DNA of 64,000 nt, from assembly GCA_027491555.1 (NCBI GenBank), contig JAOZGN010000006.1, positions 1-64,000 on the forward strand, written 5' to 3'. Under the pieces are notes generated by a model. It did not search any database, was not told the origin of the DNA, and worked only from the letters and a program-made list of their open reading frames with translations. Origin of the DNA: Thermoproteota archaeon (GTDB taxonomy: Archaea; Thermoproteota; Korarchaeia; Korarchaeales; Korarchaeaceae). Position numbers and translations under genes: made by a program. Positions 23,814 through 32,033 of the stretch are shown in pieces (positions within the stretch are counted from its first letter, which is position 1; each line of letters begins with the position of its first letter).

Positions 23814-25052
23814 CTACTCCCTCACCCCCGGATAGCCCACCCTGGGCCTCTCCGGCTCCTCCCTGGCGCTCAGAACCTCCTCGGCGATCTTCTTCAGGAG
23901 CCTCGGCGGCATGTCCCTGCCTCCCAGTCCGTAGATGTAGCCGAGCACCGGCGGCCTGTCCTTGAGGCTGTAGAGGGCCGACCTAACCTCCATGAACAGG
24001 GGCCCGCCCTCCGCCCCGAAGCTGGCGCTCCTGTCAAGCACTCCCAGAGAGGAGACGCCTGAGGCAAGCTTCCTTATCTCGTCGGCCGGGAAGGGCCTGA
24101 ATGTCCTGATCCTGACGGAGCCCACCTTCTTTCCTTCCTCCCGGAGCTCGTCGACCACGGCCTTCATGGTGCCCATCGTGCTCCCTATGCCCATTATCAG
24201 GGCGTCCGCATCCTCCGCCCTGTATGGGTCGAGCAGGCCGTCGCCGTAGGATCTTCCGCTTATCTCCGCGAACTCCTTGTGGATCTCCTTGATCACCTCG
24301 GGCGCCCTCTTCATGGCCTCGATCTGCTGCATCTTGTGCTCGAAGTAGTAGTCGTAAAGGTCAAGCGGGCCTATAGAGATCGGGTACTTGGGGTTGAGCA
24401 TGAGGGGGATCTCCTTCTCGCCGTAGAACTCGGGCAGCTTGATCCTCGAGGGCTTCCTGTAGCCCACGAAATCCGACACTACGTCCTCAGGAAGTATCTG
24501 TACGTTCTGCATCGTGTGGGAGATCAGGAAGCCGTCCAGCATCACCATGACCGGGAGCTGGACGTTCTCGTGCTCCGCTATCCTGAAGGCCTGGATCGTG
24601 TTGTCGTACGCCTCCTGGGCGTCCTCACTGTAGATCTGGATCCAGCCAGAGTCTCTGGCTCCCATGGAGTCGCTGTGGTCACAGTGGATGTTGATCGGGG
24701 CGCTCAGGGCCCTGTTGACAACCGCCATCACCACGGGGGCCCTGCTCGACGCGACTATGTAGAGGATCTCCCACATGAGGGCGAGTCCGTTGGCCGCCGT
24801 GGCCGTGAACGCCCTCGCCCCGGCGATCGAGGCGCCCCAAGAGGCGCTCAGGGCGCTGTGCTCGCTCTCAACCCTGATGATCTCAGAGTCCATCAGTCCG
24901 TCGTGGATGAACTCTGCGATCCTCTCCATGATGATCGTCTGGGGGGTTATCGGGAAGGCGGCCACGACGTCAACGTTGCTCTGCCTGGCCGCCCATGCAA
25001 CTGCCTCATCCCCGTTGAGGGACATCATCCTCTGCTGAACGGACTTGGCCAT
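23814..25052 (-). CDS. porA: Pyruvate:ferredoxin oxidoreductase, alpha subunit
   Basis: 412 aa, full length for archaeal PorA. The N-terminal pyrimidine-binding domain (LNGDEAVAWAARQSNVDVVA, AFPITPQTIIMERIAEF, EHSALSASWGASIAG) and the C-terminal transketolase-like domain (GSTMGTMKAVVDELREEGKK, VLDRSASFGAEGGPLFMEV) are complete. The segment after FPITPQT and the DRSxSFG phrase are diagnostic for PorA rather than KorA. Located between porD (25 bases upstream) and porB. Confidence 0.95.
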   Translation of the reverse strand: MAKSVQQRMMSLNGDEAVAWAARQSNVDVVAAFPITPQTIIMERIAEFIHDGLMDSEIIRVESEHSALSASWGASIAGARAFTATAANGLALMWEILYIVASSRAPVVMAVVNRALSAPINIHCDHSDSMGARDSGWIQIYSEDAQEAYDNTIQAFRIAEHENVQLPVMVMLDGFLISHTMQNVQILPEDVVSDFVGYRKPSRIKLPEFYGEKEIPLMLNPKYPISIGPLDLYDYYFEHKMQQIEAMKRAPEVIKEIHKEFAEISGRSYGDGLLDPYRAEDADALIMGIGSTMGTMKAVVDELREEGKKVGSVRIRTFRPFPADEIRKLASGVSSLGVLDRSASFGAEGGPLFMEVRSALYSLKDRPPVLGYIYGLGGRDMPPRLLKKIAEEVLSAREEPERPRVGYPGVRE

Positions 25053-25077
25053 TGACTCACACCTCCCAAATCAACAA

Positions 25078-25353
25078 TCATCCCCTGACCATCTCGATGG
25101 CCTTCGTGGGGCACTCGTGAGCGCAGATGCCGCACCCCTTGCAGTGCTCGTAGTCGACGGTCGGGAAGTTGTCGCCGTCCCAGATGATGGAGCTGTCGGG
25201 GCAGAACATCCAGCACAGCCCACACTTGATGCACTTCTCGTTATCGATCACCGGCCTGAAGACTCTCCAGTCTCCGGTCTTGTACTTCACGGCAGGCTCG
25301 AACGGTATACCCGCGATGGGGATCTCCTTCCAGCCCCTCAGCGCGGACATCAC
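25078..25353 (-). CDS. porD: Pyruvate:ferredoxin oxidoreductase, delta subunit (2x[4Fe-4S] ferredoxin)
   Basis: 91 aa. Two four-cysteine ferredoxin motifs are visible, CIKCGLCWMFCPDSSI and CKGCGICAHECPTKAI. The subunit passes electrons from the TPP subunit towards external ferredoxin. GTG 25353 overlaps the porG stop as GTGA; an ATG follows directly at 25350. Order porG-porD-porA-porB is the classic archaeal arrangement. Confidence 0.95.
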   Translation of the reverse strand: MMSALRGWKEIPIAGIPFEPAVKYKTGDWRVFRPVIDNEKCIKCGLCWMFCPDSSIIWDGDNFPTVDYEHCKGCGICAHECPTKAIEMVRG

Positions 25354-25931
25354 GCGGTCACCTCCACCTTAGCCGGAGAGTGCTCAACCTCGTTGAAGGC
25401 CCTCCGGACGGCCTTGACGTTCTTTTCTCCGATCTCGCCCTTCCACCTCTCCTTGATGGACTCCTCTATGGCCTCGAGCGGGACTACGCCCGCGGCCCTG
25501 ATCACGGCTCCCAGCATGGGCGTGTTCGTGACGGCCCTTCCGACCTCCTCGAGGGCTAGGGTCACGGCATCCAGGGTCCAGACATGGATGCTATCGGAGA
25601 CCCGCAGCCTGGCACGGAGTTCCTCGGGAGATTCATCTGTGTCGGCTATGAGGTGGCCACCAGGTCTCAGGCCACCAAGTATCGCCTCCCTATCCGAGAG
25701 CAGAGTCCTGTCGATGACAACCACAATGTCCGGCTCGTAGATCATCGAGTGAACGACGATGGGCCTGTCGTCGATCCTGTTGAAGGCTAGGACGGGTGCG
25801 CCGGTCCTCTCGGGTCCAAATTGCGGAAAGGACTGTGCGTACTTTCCCGTGTTTATGGCCGCGGAAGCCAGGACGGCGGATGCGCTCCAGACGCCCTGAC
25901 CTCCCCGGCCGTGCCACCTGATTTCCAGCAT
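25350..25931 (-). CDS. porG: Pyruvate:ferredoxin oxidoreductase, gamma subunit
   Basis: 193 aa from ATG 25931, where the family-typical MLEIRWHGRGGQGVWSA begins; the longer frame upstream is not conserved in pattern. Other family phrases are FPQFGPERTGAPVLAFNRI and TPMLGAVIRAAGVV. First gene of the por operon. A T-rich stretch (25967-25973, minus strand) about 40 bases upstream may be part of its promoter. Confidence 0.94.
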   Translation of the reverse strand: MLEIRWHGRGGQGVWSASAVLASAAINTGKYAQSFPQFGPERTGAPVLAFNRIDDRPIVVHSMIYEPDIVVVIDRTLLSDREAILGGLRPGGHLIADTDESPEELRARLRVSDSIHVWTLDAVTLALEEVGRAVTNTPMLGAVIRAAGVVPLEAIEESIKERWKGEIGEKNVKAVRRAFNEVEHSPAKVEVTA

Positions 25932-26102
25932 TAGGGGACACCCCCTGCTCCCCGTTCCGTGGATGTAAAAAACGTTGACACAGTGGAGCAGAGGCAGATC
26001 TCCTGACCCCTGGAGATTTAGATCGTAGCCTGGGGGATCCAAAATAACCGTTCAAGATCCTCCGAGAGGCTCAAACGGCCCTTTGATCTCTCGGGGGCGG
26101 GA

Positions 26103-26118
26103 GAATAACTTAAATAGC
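26103..26118 (+). promoter_or_regulatory. TATA box of the PDO-surE operon
   Basis: The stretch gaataacttaaatagc is the strongest A+T block in the por/PDO divergent gap and lies 35-45 bases before the TTG start. A GAGGTGAT Shine-Dalgarno follows at 26140-26147. Confidence 0.55.
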
Positions 26119-26150
26119 CTTGTGTTGAGAGGGGGCCACGAGGTGATCTA

Positions 26151-26867
26151 TTGGGACACCACGAGCACGTTCACGACAGAATAATTGACGAAAAGACGGC
26201 TTCAGAGCTCAAGGCTAGGCTCGAAGCCGAGATGAGGGACCCCGTAGAGGTCGTCACCGTCGTCGGCAGTCACAACGCCGAGTACTCCCGGTGGACAGCC
26301 CAGTTAATACGGGAAATCGCGGACCTGAGCGACAAGGTGATCCCGAGGATAGTCGACGTCACGAACAGCCTTGAAGAGGCTGAGGATCTCGGGGTAGACC
26401 CGAGGAGGACGCCTACGGTGCTGATAGGCCCAGATAGGGTGGCCATCCGGTACACCGGGGCTCCCTCAGGCTACGAGGCGTGGGCGTTCCTCGAGACCAT
26501 CATCCTAACTTCCAAGGGTGAGAGCGGGCTCTCGCCGAGCACGGTGGACGCCCTGAAGAAGCTCACCGAGCTGGGCAAGCGGATCAAGCTGCAGGTGTAC
26601 GTCACGCCCACTTGCCCCTACTGCCCGCACCAGGTCCTCCTGGCGAACAAGTTCGCCATAGCTGTGCCGAAGACGATCGAGGCCGAGACCGTGGAGGCCT
26701 GGGAGAACCCAGACCTCGCCGACTCGCTGGGGGTGAGCGCCGTCCCCGACACGGTGGTTTACACCTACGAGGACGGGAAGTGGGTGGCGAAGGGGCGGCT
26801 CGTGGGCGTTCAGCCGGAGGAGAAGTTCGCCGTCGATGTGGTCATGTCGGCCCTAGGCGGGGAGTGA
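26151..26867 (+). CDS. pdo: Protein disulfide oxidoreductase, two thioredoxin folds, one active site lost
   Basis: 238 aa, the length of the thermophile glutaredoxin-like PDO family. The C-terminal fold has YVTPTCPYCPHQVLLANKFA with an intact CPYC site and the cis-proline loop VSAVPDTVV. The N-terminal fold keeps its cis-proline (DPRRTPTVLIG) but its CxxC is replaced by VGSHNAEYSR, so only one redox site remains. The TTG 26151 start is set by the adjacent GAGGTGAT. PDO forms and isomerises cytoplasmic disulfides in hyperthermophiles. surE follows after four bases. Confidence 0.9.
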   Translation: MGHHEHVHDRIIDEKTASELKARLEAEMRDPVEVVTVVGSHNAEYSRWTAQLIREIADLSDKVIPRIVDVTNSLEEAEDLGVDPRRTPTVLIGPDRVAIRYTGAPSGYEAWAFLETIILTSKGESGLSPSTVDALKKLTELGKRIKLQVYVTPTCPYCPHQVLLANKFAIAVPKTIEAETVEAWENPDLADSLGVSAVPDTVVYTYEDGKWVAKGRLVGVQPEEKFAVDVVMSALGGE

Positions 26868-26871
26868 CGGA

Positions 26872-27783
26872 ATGCCTTCCATCCTCGTAACGAACGACGA
26901 CGGCGTGAACTCCCCCGCCCTCAGGTCCCTCTGGCGAGCGCTCCTGGACAAGGAGATTGGGGAGGTGACCTGCGTAGTTCCGGAGCGGGAGATGAGCGCC
27001 GCCGGCAAGGGCGTGACGCTGCACAAGCCCCTCAGGGTGAGGGAGATCTACGCCAAGCTGGGCAGGGGGAAGTACGGCAAGGCCTACCTAGTGAGCGGAA
27101 CGCCTGGAGACTGCGTAATGATAGCCCTCGGCGAGATCATGGCGGACAAGCCCGACCTCGTGGTCAGCGGCATAAACATGGGCGACAACATCACGGTGGA
27201 CAACCTGTTCACCAGTGGAACAATCGCTGGAGCAATTCAGGGCGTCCTCAACGGCATCCCGGCGGTCGCCTTCTCGGCGGAGATACCAGAGACCCATAAG
27301 CCGACAACCCCCGAGGCCTTCTCTATTCACGGCAGGGTCGCGGCCGAGATCGCCGCCTGGATCCTCGAGAACGGGCTCCCGGAGGGAGTGGACCTCCTGA
27401 ACGTCAACTTCCCGTTTCGAATTTCCGACGACACCCCTGTCAGGCTCACCAGGCTCGGCTGGACCAAGTTCGAGAACTACATCCTGGAGAGGCTCGACCC
27501 CCGCGGCAAGCCCTACTACTGGATCGGATCAAACCCGCTGAGCGTCGGGGAGAGGGAGAGAGGGACAGACCTCTACGCGCTGATGGTGGAGAGGGCCATC
27601 TCCATAACTCCCATCAGGCTCCAAGCCACCTTCCCCCTGAAGTTCGGGGACAGGGACTGTGAGCTTATGAAGAGGAGATCAGCAGAAGCCAACAGGAAGC
27701 TTCAGGAACTGGTTAGGCGCCTCAAGGCTCTGCTGGGGGACATCGCCAAGGTCAGGGTGCCCAAGGGCAGGGGGAGAGATTAA
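26872..27783 (+). CDS. surE: 5'/3'-nucleotidase SurE
   Basis: 303 aa. The SurE signature ILVTNDDGVNSPALRSL is at the N terminus with metal-binding DD, followed by PEREMSAAGKGVTLHKPL, VSGTPGDCVMIAL and VVSGINMGDNITVDNLFTSG. The enzyme removes phosphate from nucleoside 5'- and 3'-monophosphates. It is somewhat longer than bacterial SurE, with a C-terminal helical tail rich in Lys/Arg. It begins four bases after the PDO gene, so both are one operon. Confidence 0.95.
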   Translation: MPSILVTNDDGVNSPALRSLWRALLDKEIGEVTCVVPEREMSAAGKGVTLHKPLRVREIYAKLGRGKYGKAYLVSGTPGDCVMIALGEIMADKPDLVVSGINMGDNITVDNLFTSGTIAGAIQGVLNGIPAVAFSAEIPETHKPTTPEAFSIHGRVAAEIAAWILENGLPEGVDLLNVNFPFRISDDTPVRLTRLGWTKFENYILERLDPRGKPYYWIGSNPLSVGERERGTDLYALMVERAISITPIRLQATFPLKFGDRDCELMKRRSAEANRKLQELVRRLKALLGDIAKVRVPKGRGRD

Positions 27784-27808
27784 GTCGTTAGCCCAGGGGT
27801 CCGGATCG

Positions 27809-28177
27809 GTGACCCCGGAGTTGAAGCCAAAGGTTGGAAACTCTCGGGATGTGCTCGAGGAGCCCGTGGAGATAGCCGAGAACACGACCATTAGGTGGCT
27901 CATCTCCAGGAAGGACGGGGCGCCGAACTTCGCCATGAGGCTCTTCAGGATCGGTCCCGGTGGATCCATCCCCTCGCACTCTCACGACTGGGAGCACGAG
28001 ATCTTCGTTCTGAGGGGAAGCGGCCTGGTGAGGATAGGGGAGGAGGAATATGTGGTGAGCGAGGGGACCTTCCTGTTCATTCCGCCCAACGTGGAGCACT
28101 ATTACAAGAACGCTGGCGAGGAGGACCTAGAGTTCCTCTGCTTGATCCCCCTCAAGGGGGTTCCTCCGGAGAAGTGA
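27809..28177 (+). CDS. Cupin-domain protein (paralogue 1)
   Basis: 122 aa from GTG 27809. Cupin motif 1 is PSHSHDWEHEIFVLRG (two His and a Glu as metal ligands) and motif 2 is GTFLFIPPNVEHYYKN with the third His. It is a single-domain cupin with an N-terminal phrase RWLISRKDGAPNFAMRLFRI that is almost identical in the paralogue at 41442-41798. It is probably a small metal-dependent enzyme or sensor; substrate unknown. It continues the PDO-surE transcription direction 25 bases downstream. Confidence 0.88.
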   Translation: MTPELKPKVGNSRDVLEEPVEIAENTTIRWLISRKDGAPNFAMRLFRIGPGGSIPSHSHDWEHEIFVLRGSGLVRIGEEEYVVSEGTFLFIPPNVEHYYKNAGEEDLEFLCLIPLKGVPPEK

Positions 28178-28189
28178 CGGCCCTGAGGT

Positions 28190-28606
28190 TCACACATCCA
28201 GCGCGACGAAGCCGTAGGGGGTCTTCAGCGTTCTCTTGATCTCTGAGTCCAGCGAGAACACGAACACCTCTAGCGTCGGCTCCACGATCGCCTCGAGCAG
28301 GTGCCCCGCCACGGGGCCGGACTCGCTGGCCAGGGCCACGTGGAGGTGAAGGAACGTGCTCCCGTCCTCCCGGACCGAGACGTTCCCCATCAGGGAGACC
28401 ACCTCGTGAAAGCCCTCCACCTTCCTCTCCCTGTACTTCCCCACCGAGGGATCGAACACCCCCACCCTCGCCCTGGAGACCCCGCCTATCCCCATTATCG
28501 CCGCGCCCTTGACTCCAAGCTCTCTCAGCCTGCTCGAGAGCGTCGAGATCACCTCATCTCCAGTGTCGAGCCTGACTACGTGGACTGCCGTCAGGTTGGC
28601 CCTCAT
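28190..28606 (-). CDS. PPC/DUF296 domain protein
   Basis: 138 aa, a single PPC (plants and prokaryotes conserved) domain. The family pattern is clear: VHVVRLDTGDEVISTL, GVKGAAIMGIGGVSRARVG, HEVVSLMGNVSVREDG, and the histidine-rich FLHLHVALASESGPVAGHLL segment that forms the metal/trimer core. In plants this domain accompanies AT-hook DNA-binding motifs; the stand-alone archaeal proteins have no proven role. Its start is six bases downstream of the SPFH gene's stop, so it is probably co-transcribed. Confidence 0.9.
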   Translation of the reverse strand: MRANLTAVHVVRLDTGDEVISTLSSRLRELGVKGAAIMGIGGVSRARVGVFDPSVGKYRERKVEGFHEVVSLMGNVSVREDGSTFLHLHVALASESGPVAGHLLEAIVEPTLEVFVFSLDSEIKRTLKTPYGFVALDV

Positions 28607-28612
28607 AAACCC

Positions 28613-29590
28613 TCACCCACCCACGGGGTAGAGAATGGGGAGCTGGGCGCCCTCCGGAGAGAGGACTATTATGAACCTAGTGCCGTTGGCCTGCAGCTGG
28701 GCCAGATTCTGAAGGAGAACGTATAGCCGGGCGATGGCCTCCCTGTTCCCACCGGCCCGAGCTATCAGGTCTATGGCGTCGGCCACGGCCTTTGCCTGAA
28801 TTATCCTCGCCTCCGCCTCTCCCTGAGCCTCCAATATCTTGGCCTGCGCGGACGCGTTGGCCAAGATCAGCGTCCTGTTCCTCTCGTACTCTGCTGCAAT
28901 CATCCTCTGCTGGGCGGCGAGCTTCGCCTGAATCGCGTTCATGAACTCGTCCGGCAGCCTTATGTTCCTCACGTAGACCTCGTCTATGACGAAGGCCCCT
29001 CCCACCTTCTCATCAGCGTCGAGGTTCCTCTGCAGGCGATCCATTATCTCTAATCCTATGCTCTGACGCACTTCAGATATCATGGCGGCCTCGTACTGGG
29101 CCACCACATCCCTAGCGACCTTCCTGATCTCCGGTATGAGGAACTTGTCCTCGTAGTCAAGGTTGGGGTAGGACTTCACGATCGCGGGAGCGTACTCCGG
29201 CCTGATATGCCACCTGACCGTCAGGTCTATCCATGCCTGGAGGCCGTCCTTGGTCAGCGTCTCGATGGCCGGATAGTCGCCGATCAGCTCTCCCCGGCCG
29301 ACGAGGGCCTGCTGATACTCGGTCCACATGTGGACGGCGTCTGTGGCTACATAGACGTTCTTCACCACCCTCCACGGGGCCTTGAAGCCGATCCTCGGCC
29401 CCAACACCGGGGTTGGTGAGATGTAACCCGTGATGGGATCAACTATGACCCCCGCGTAGCCCAAATCGACCCTGAACACGACCCTGTTGGCGGAGACGGC
29501 CACCAGAACGAGCAAGACGAGGATCGCGAGGACCTTGGAGAACTTCCCGCCAGACCCCTCTGGGATCTTCACCTCAACCCGGCCAGGCAT
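28613..29590 (-). CDS. SPFH/prohibitin-family membrane protein
   Basis: 325 aa from ATG 29590, which lies about 28 bases after a tttattt box. One N-terminal membrane segment (FSKVLAILVLLVLVAVSANR) anchors the protein; the SPFH domain follows (VDLGYAGVIVDPITG, LTKDGLQAWIDLTVRWHI) and then a long charged coiled coil (AAQQRMIAAEYERN, AEARIIQAKAVADAIDLIAR) as in prohibitins. These proteins form large membrane rings that scaffold proteases or lipid domains. There is no NfeD partner gene next to it. Confidence 0.92.
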   Translation of the reverse strand: MPGRVEVKIPEGSGGKFSKVLAILVLLVLVAVSANRVVFRVDLGYAGVIVDPITGYISPTPVLGPRIGFKAPWRVVKNVYVATDAVHMWTEYQQALVGRGELIGDYPAIETLTKDGLQAWIDLTVRWHIRPEYAPAIVKSYPNLDYEDKFLIPEIRKVARDVVAQYEAAMISEVRQSIGLEIMDRLQRNLDADEKVGGAFVIDEVYVRNIRLPDEFMNAIQAKLAAQQRMIAAEYERNRTLILANASAQAKILEAQGEAEARIIQAKAVADAIDLIARAGGNREAIARLYVLLQNLAQLQANGTRFIIVLSPEGAQLPILYPVGG

Positions 29591-29703
29591 CTGAGGCGCC
29601 CCCGCGCCCACGGGAAATAAACCTGCGGTCAGCCTCTTGAGTTGGAGGCCATCGGCTGCCGACGACACAAAGTGAATTAAGGTCGACTTGACGTCGCCGC
29701 AGT

Positions 29704-30747
29704 ATGCGAAGGGCAAGCACGATTGCACTGCTACTGCTCCTGGGCATTCCGGCCCCCGCAGCTTCTTCGGTGGCCGCAGATAGTTACGTTACGATTCCAT
29801 GCGTCCCCTATCCGAAGTATCTGACCCTGATGGGCACCATAGGGCCGGGAGAGTACCCCGCATCTCTCTCGGTCGGTGGGGTATCCGTGCACTGGATGCA
29901 CGACGGTCAGAGGCTCTACGTAGGGCTCTCGAGCCCTGGCAAGGGCTACGTGGCGATCTCGTGGAGGAAGGTTGGTGAGGGTGGTTGGGCCAACCTGATA
30001 GTCGCCTGGGTTTCGTCCGGAAGGACCTTCGTGGAAGACCGAAAGACCAGGGACGGCGACAGCTCGCTCGACGACCCGAACGTTCTGTCGCCCGCAGGGA
30101 AGGAGGGCCCCTCCGGAACCACGGTCGAGTTCGTGTATCCGCTCTCAACCGGCGACCCGTTCGACCCTATCCTCCGCCCGGGGGACGCCATCGAGGTGAC
30201 TGTCTCCTACAGCGCGGACAGCGACGACCCAGAGTCTGAGCCCACGCAATCTGGGACGATTATGGCGAAGCTGGAGGAGACCCCCTACCCTGGGCCGGAG
30301 GCCTTCAGGCCGGTGGCCAGGTCGTCGGTGGACGCCGAGATGAACTCTGACCTGATCGAATCCTACTTCGGGGGATACTCGACCGACAGGTCTGGCGGGC
30401 TTGAGGTGGTGCTCGGAGGTCCGTTCGTGAATCCCGACTGGCCTTCGTCCATCGTAGAGTTCGCTCAAGCCGGGGGATATTACGTCGGCATGAGGTACGC
30501 TGGCGTCACCCTGCGGGCAGACTTCGGATACAAGGACTACGCGGCAGTGATTCCCGTCAAGGAGGGGGGCGAGATAACGCTCTTCATCGGCGGGGTGACG
30601 AGGTACGGCACCAGGGCCGGGCTCATGTGGGCGGCGTCCAACTTCCAGGCCGCGCTGTCGGCCAACGTCACCCTGGTGTACTGGAGGGACAAAAACGGGG
30701 ACGGAATCGTGGATCCGGAAGAGGTTAGGGTGGAGGCGAGGGCATGA
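29704..30747 (+). CDS. Secreted DOMON-like protein with shared envelope domain and EF-hand-like end
   Basis: 347 aa, leaderless (aattaagg about 25 bases before ATG 29704). A signal peptide (ALLLLLGIPAPAASSVA) is followed by a DOMON/CBM9-like sandwich (SVHWMHDGQRLYVGLSSPG, GKGYVAISWRKVGEGGWANL), a type known to bind heme or sugars. From about residue 205 the protein has the same domain as the TlpA-like protein at 13762 (VVLGGPFVNPDW, GGVTRYGTRAGLMWAA) and ends with a perfect EF-hand loop DKNGDGIVDPEE. Probably a cell-envelope or extracellular electron- or ligand-binding protein. Confidence 0.78.
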   Translation: MRRASTIALLLLLGIPAPAASSVAADSYVTIPCVPYPKYLTLMGTIGPGEYPASLSVGGVSVHWMHDGQRLYVGLSSPGKGYVAISWRKVGEGGWANLIVAWVSSGRTFVEDRKTRDGDSSLDDPNVLSPAGKEGPSGTTVEFVYPLSTGDPFDPILRPGDAIEVTVSYSADSDDPESEPTQSGTIMAKLEETPYPGPEAFRPVARSSVDAEMNSDLIESYFGGYSTDRSGGLEVVLGGPFVNPDWPSSIVEFAQAGGYYVGMRYAGVTLRADFGYKDYAAVIPVKEGGEITLFIGGVTRYGTRAGLMWAASNFQAALSANVTLVYWRDKNGDGIVDPEEVRVEARA

Positions 30748-30755
30748 CCCGCCCC

Positions 30756-31964
30756 TCAGTAGGGCGGGATCTCACCCTCGATGAGCCTCTCGACGAATTC
30801 CGTTATGTTTTCCAGCTCCCGCTGAACGATGTCCTCGATGGCCGGTCTGATGTCCGCGAGAGACACCCCCGGCTCCACGGACACCTCCGTGGCCGCCAAG
30901 GCGGGGTCGCTGATTGGGTGCCCTATCCTGCTGAGCAGCCACACGTATGCCTCCTTGATCCCGGGGACCTCCTCGTGTATCTTCTTGGCTATATGGTGGG
31001 TAAGCATGTTGTAGATCTTTCCGACGTGGCTGACCGGGTTCTTGCCCGCCGCCGCCTCGCTGCTCCTGGGCCTCATTAGCGGAATGACGCCGTTGACTCC
31101 GTTCCCTCTCCCGACCTGCCCGGAGTCCCCTCCCTCGGCGCTGGTTCCCAAGACCGTCAGGTAGACCCCGTCGACTCCCCTTCCAGGCCGGTCCAGAGTG
31201 TTTATGGCTATGTTTATCTCCCTGAAGTCGTAGTTCTCCTTGACGAAAGCTTTGAGCTCCTCGAGAACCTCCTCCTTCATCCGGAAGTACTCCGACTCGC
31301 TGGAGACGAACCTGTCCACAAATGCGAGGGCCACGGTTATGTCCAGCCTGTCCCCCACCCTGTACCCCATGACCTTGATGTCCTCGCCGGTCTCGGGGTG
31401 GCTCTTCTTGAACTCGGGAGAGTTGAGGAACTTCTCTATCTCCAGCACGGCTCTCTCGGTTCGGGAGAGAGGAGCATACCCCACGGCCGCCGACGTGTCG
31501 TTGGCCCCCAGGTCGGACTCACCCCTCCGGAATATGTCCGTGAGCTCCGCGCTTCCCGGCTTGAGTTCCACCTGGTACCTCACGTGCTCGTCAGGATCCA
31601 CAAACCGGAGGTTCTCCCTTATCCAGCTCTTGGCGGCCCTGATGGCTATCTCCTCTACTGGAATCTCCTCGCCAGCGTACACGTTGGTAGCCCTGTCTCC
31701 GAAGACTATTAGCATGGGCTCGACCACCCTGCCCCCTCCAAATGCCGGCTCGGTGACGCCGGCCGCCAGGAGGGACTTGTCGGCGTTGTAGTGCAGGATG
31801 CCTCCAAATCTCCTCAGGTACTCCCTGTTGAGCTCAAGGGACACCCTCTCCATTATCGCGTCCGACATGGTGTCTGGGTGGCCTATCCCCTTCCTCTCCA
31901 CGATCTCAATCGGCTGCTCGTCCATTGGGACACGGGCAGATCTCTCAACCACTATCCTGGCCAT
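30756..31964 (-). CDS. metK: S-adenosylmethionine synthetase, archaeal type
   Basis: 402 aa, the standard length of the archaeal AdoMet synthetase family, which is very divergent from bacterial MetK. Family phrases are all present: VERKGIGHPDTMSDAIMERV at the N terminus, YNADKSLLAAG, LGANDTSAAVGYAPLSRTER, LDRPGRGVDGVYLTVLGTSA and GDSGQVGRGNGVNGVIPL. It makes AdoMet from methionine and ATP. A tttattta box about 35 bases upstream of ATG 31964 is its probable promoter. Confidence 0.97.
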   Translation of the reverse strand: MARIVVERSARVPMDEQPIEIVERKGIGHPDTMSDAIMERVSLELNREYLRRFGGILHYNADKSLLAAGVTEPAFGGGRVVEPMLIVFGDRATNVYAGEEIPVEEIAIRAAKSWIRENLRFVDPDEHVRYQVELKPGSAELTDIFRRGESDLGANDTSAAVGYAPLSRTERAVLEIEKFLNSPEFKKSHPETGEDIKVMGYRVGDRLDITVALAFVDRFVSSESEYFRMKEEVLEELKAFVKENYDFREINIAINTLDRPGRGVDGVYLTVLGTSAEGGDSGQVGRGNGVNGVIPLMRPRSSEAAAGKNPVSHVGKIYNMLTHHIAKKIHEEVPGIKEAYVWLLSRIGHPISDPALAATEVSVEPGVSLADIRPAIEDIVQRELENITEFVERLIEGEIPPY

Positions 31965-32033
31965 CGGGGATCAGGGCAACGGGGCAACGACTCTCCTAAA
32001 TAAAGCTCAACAAGAGAAGGACCGCCCGCAAGC

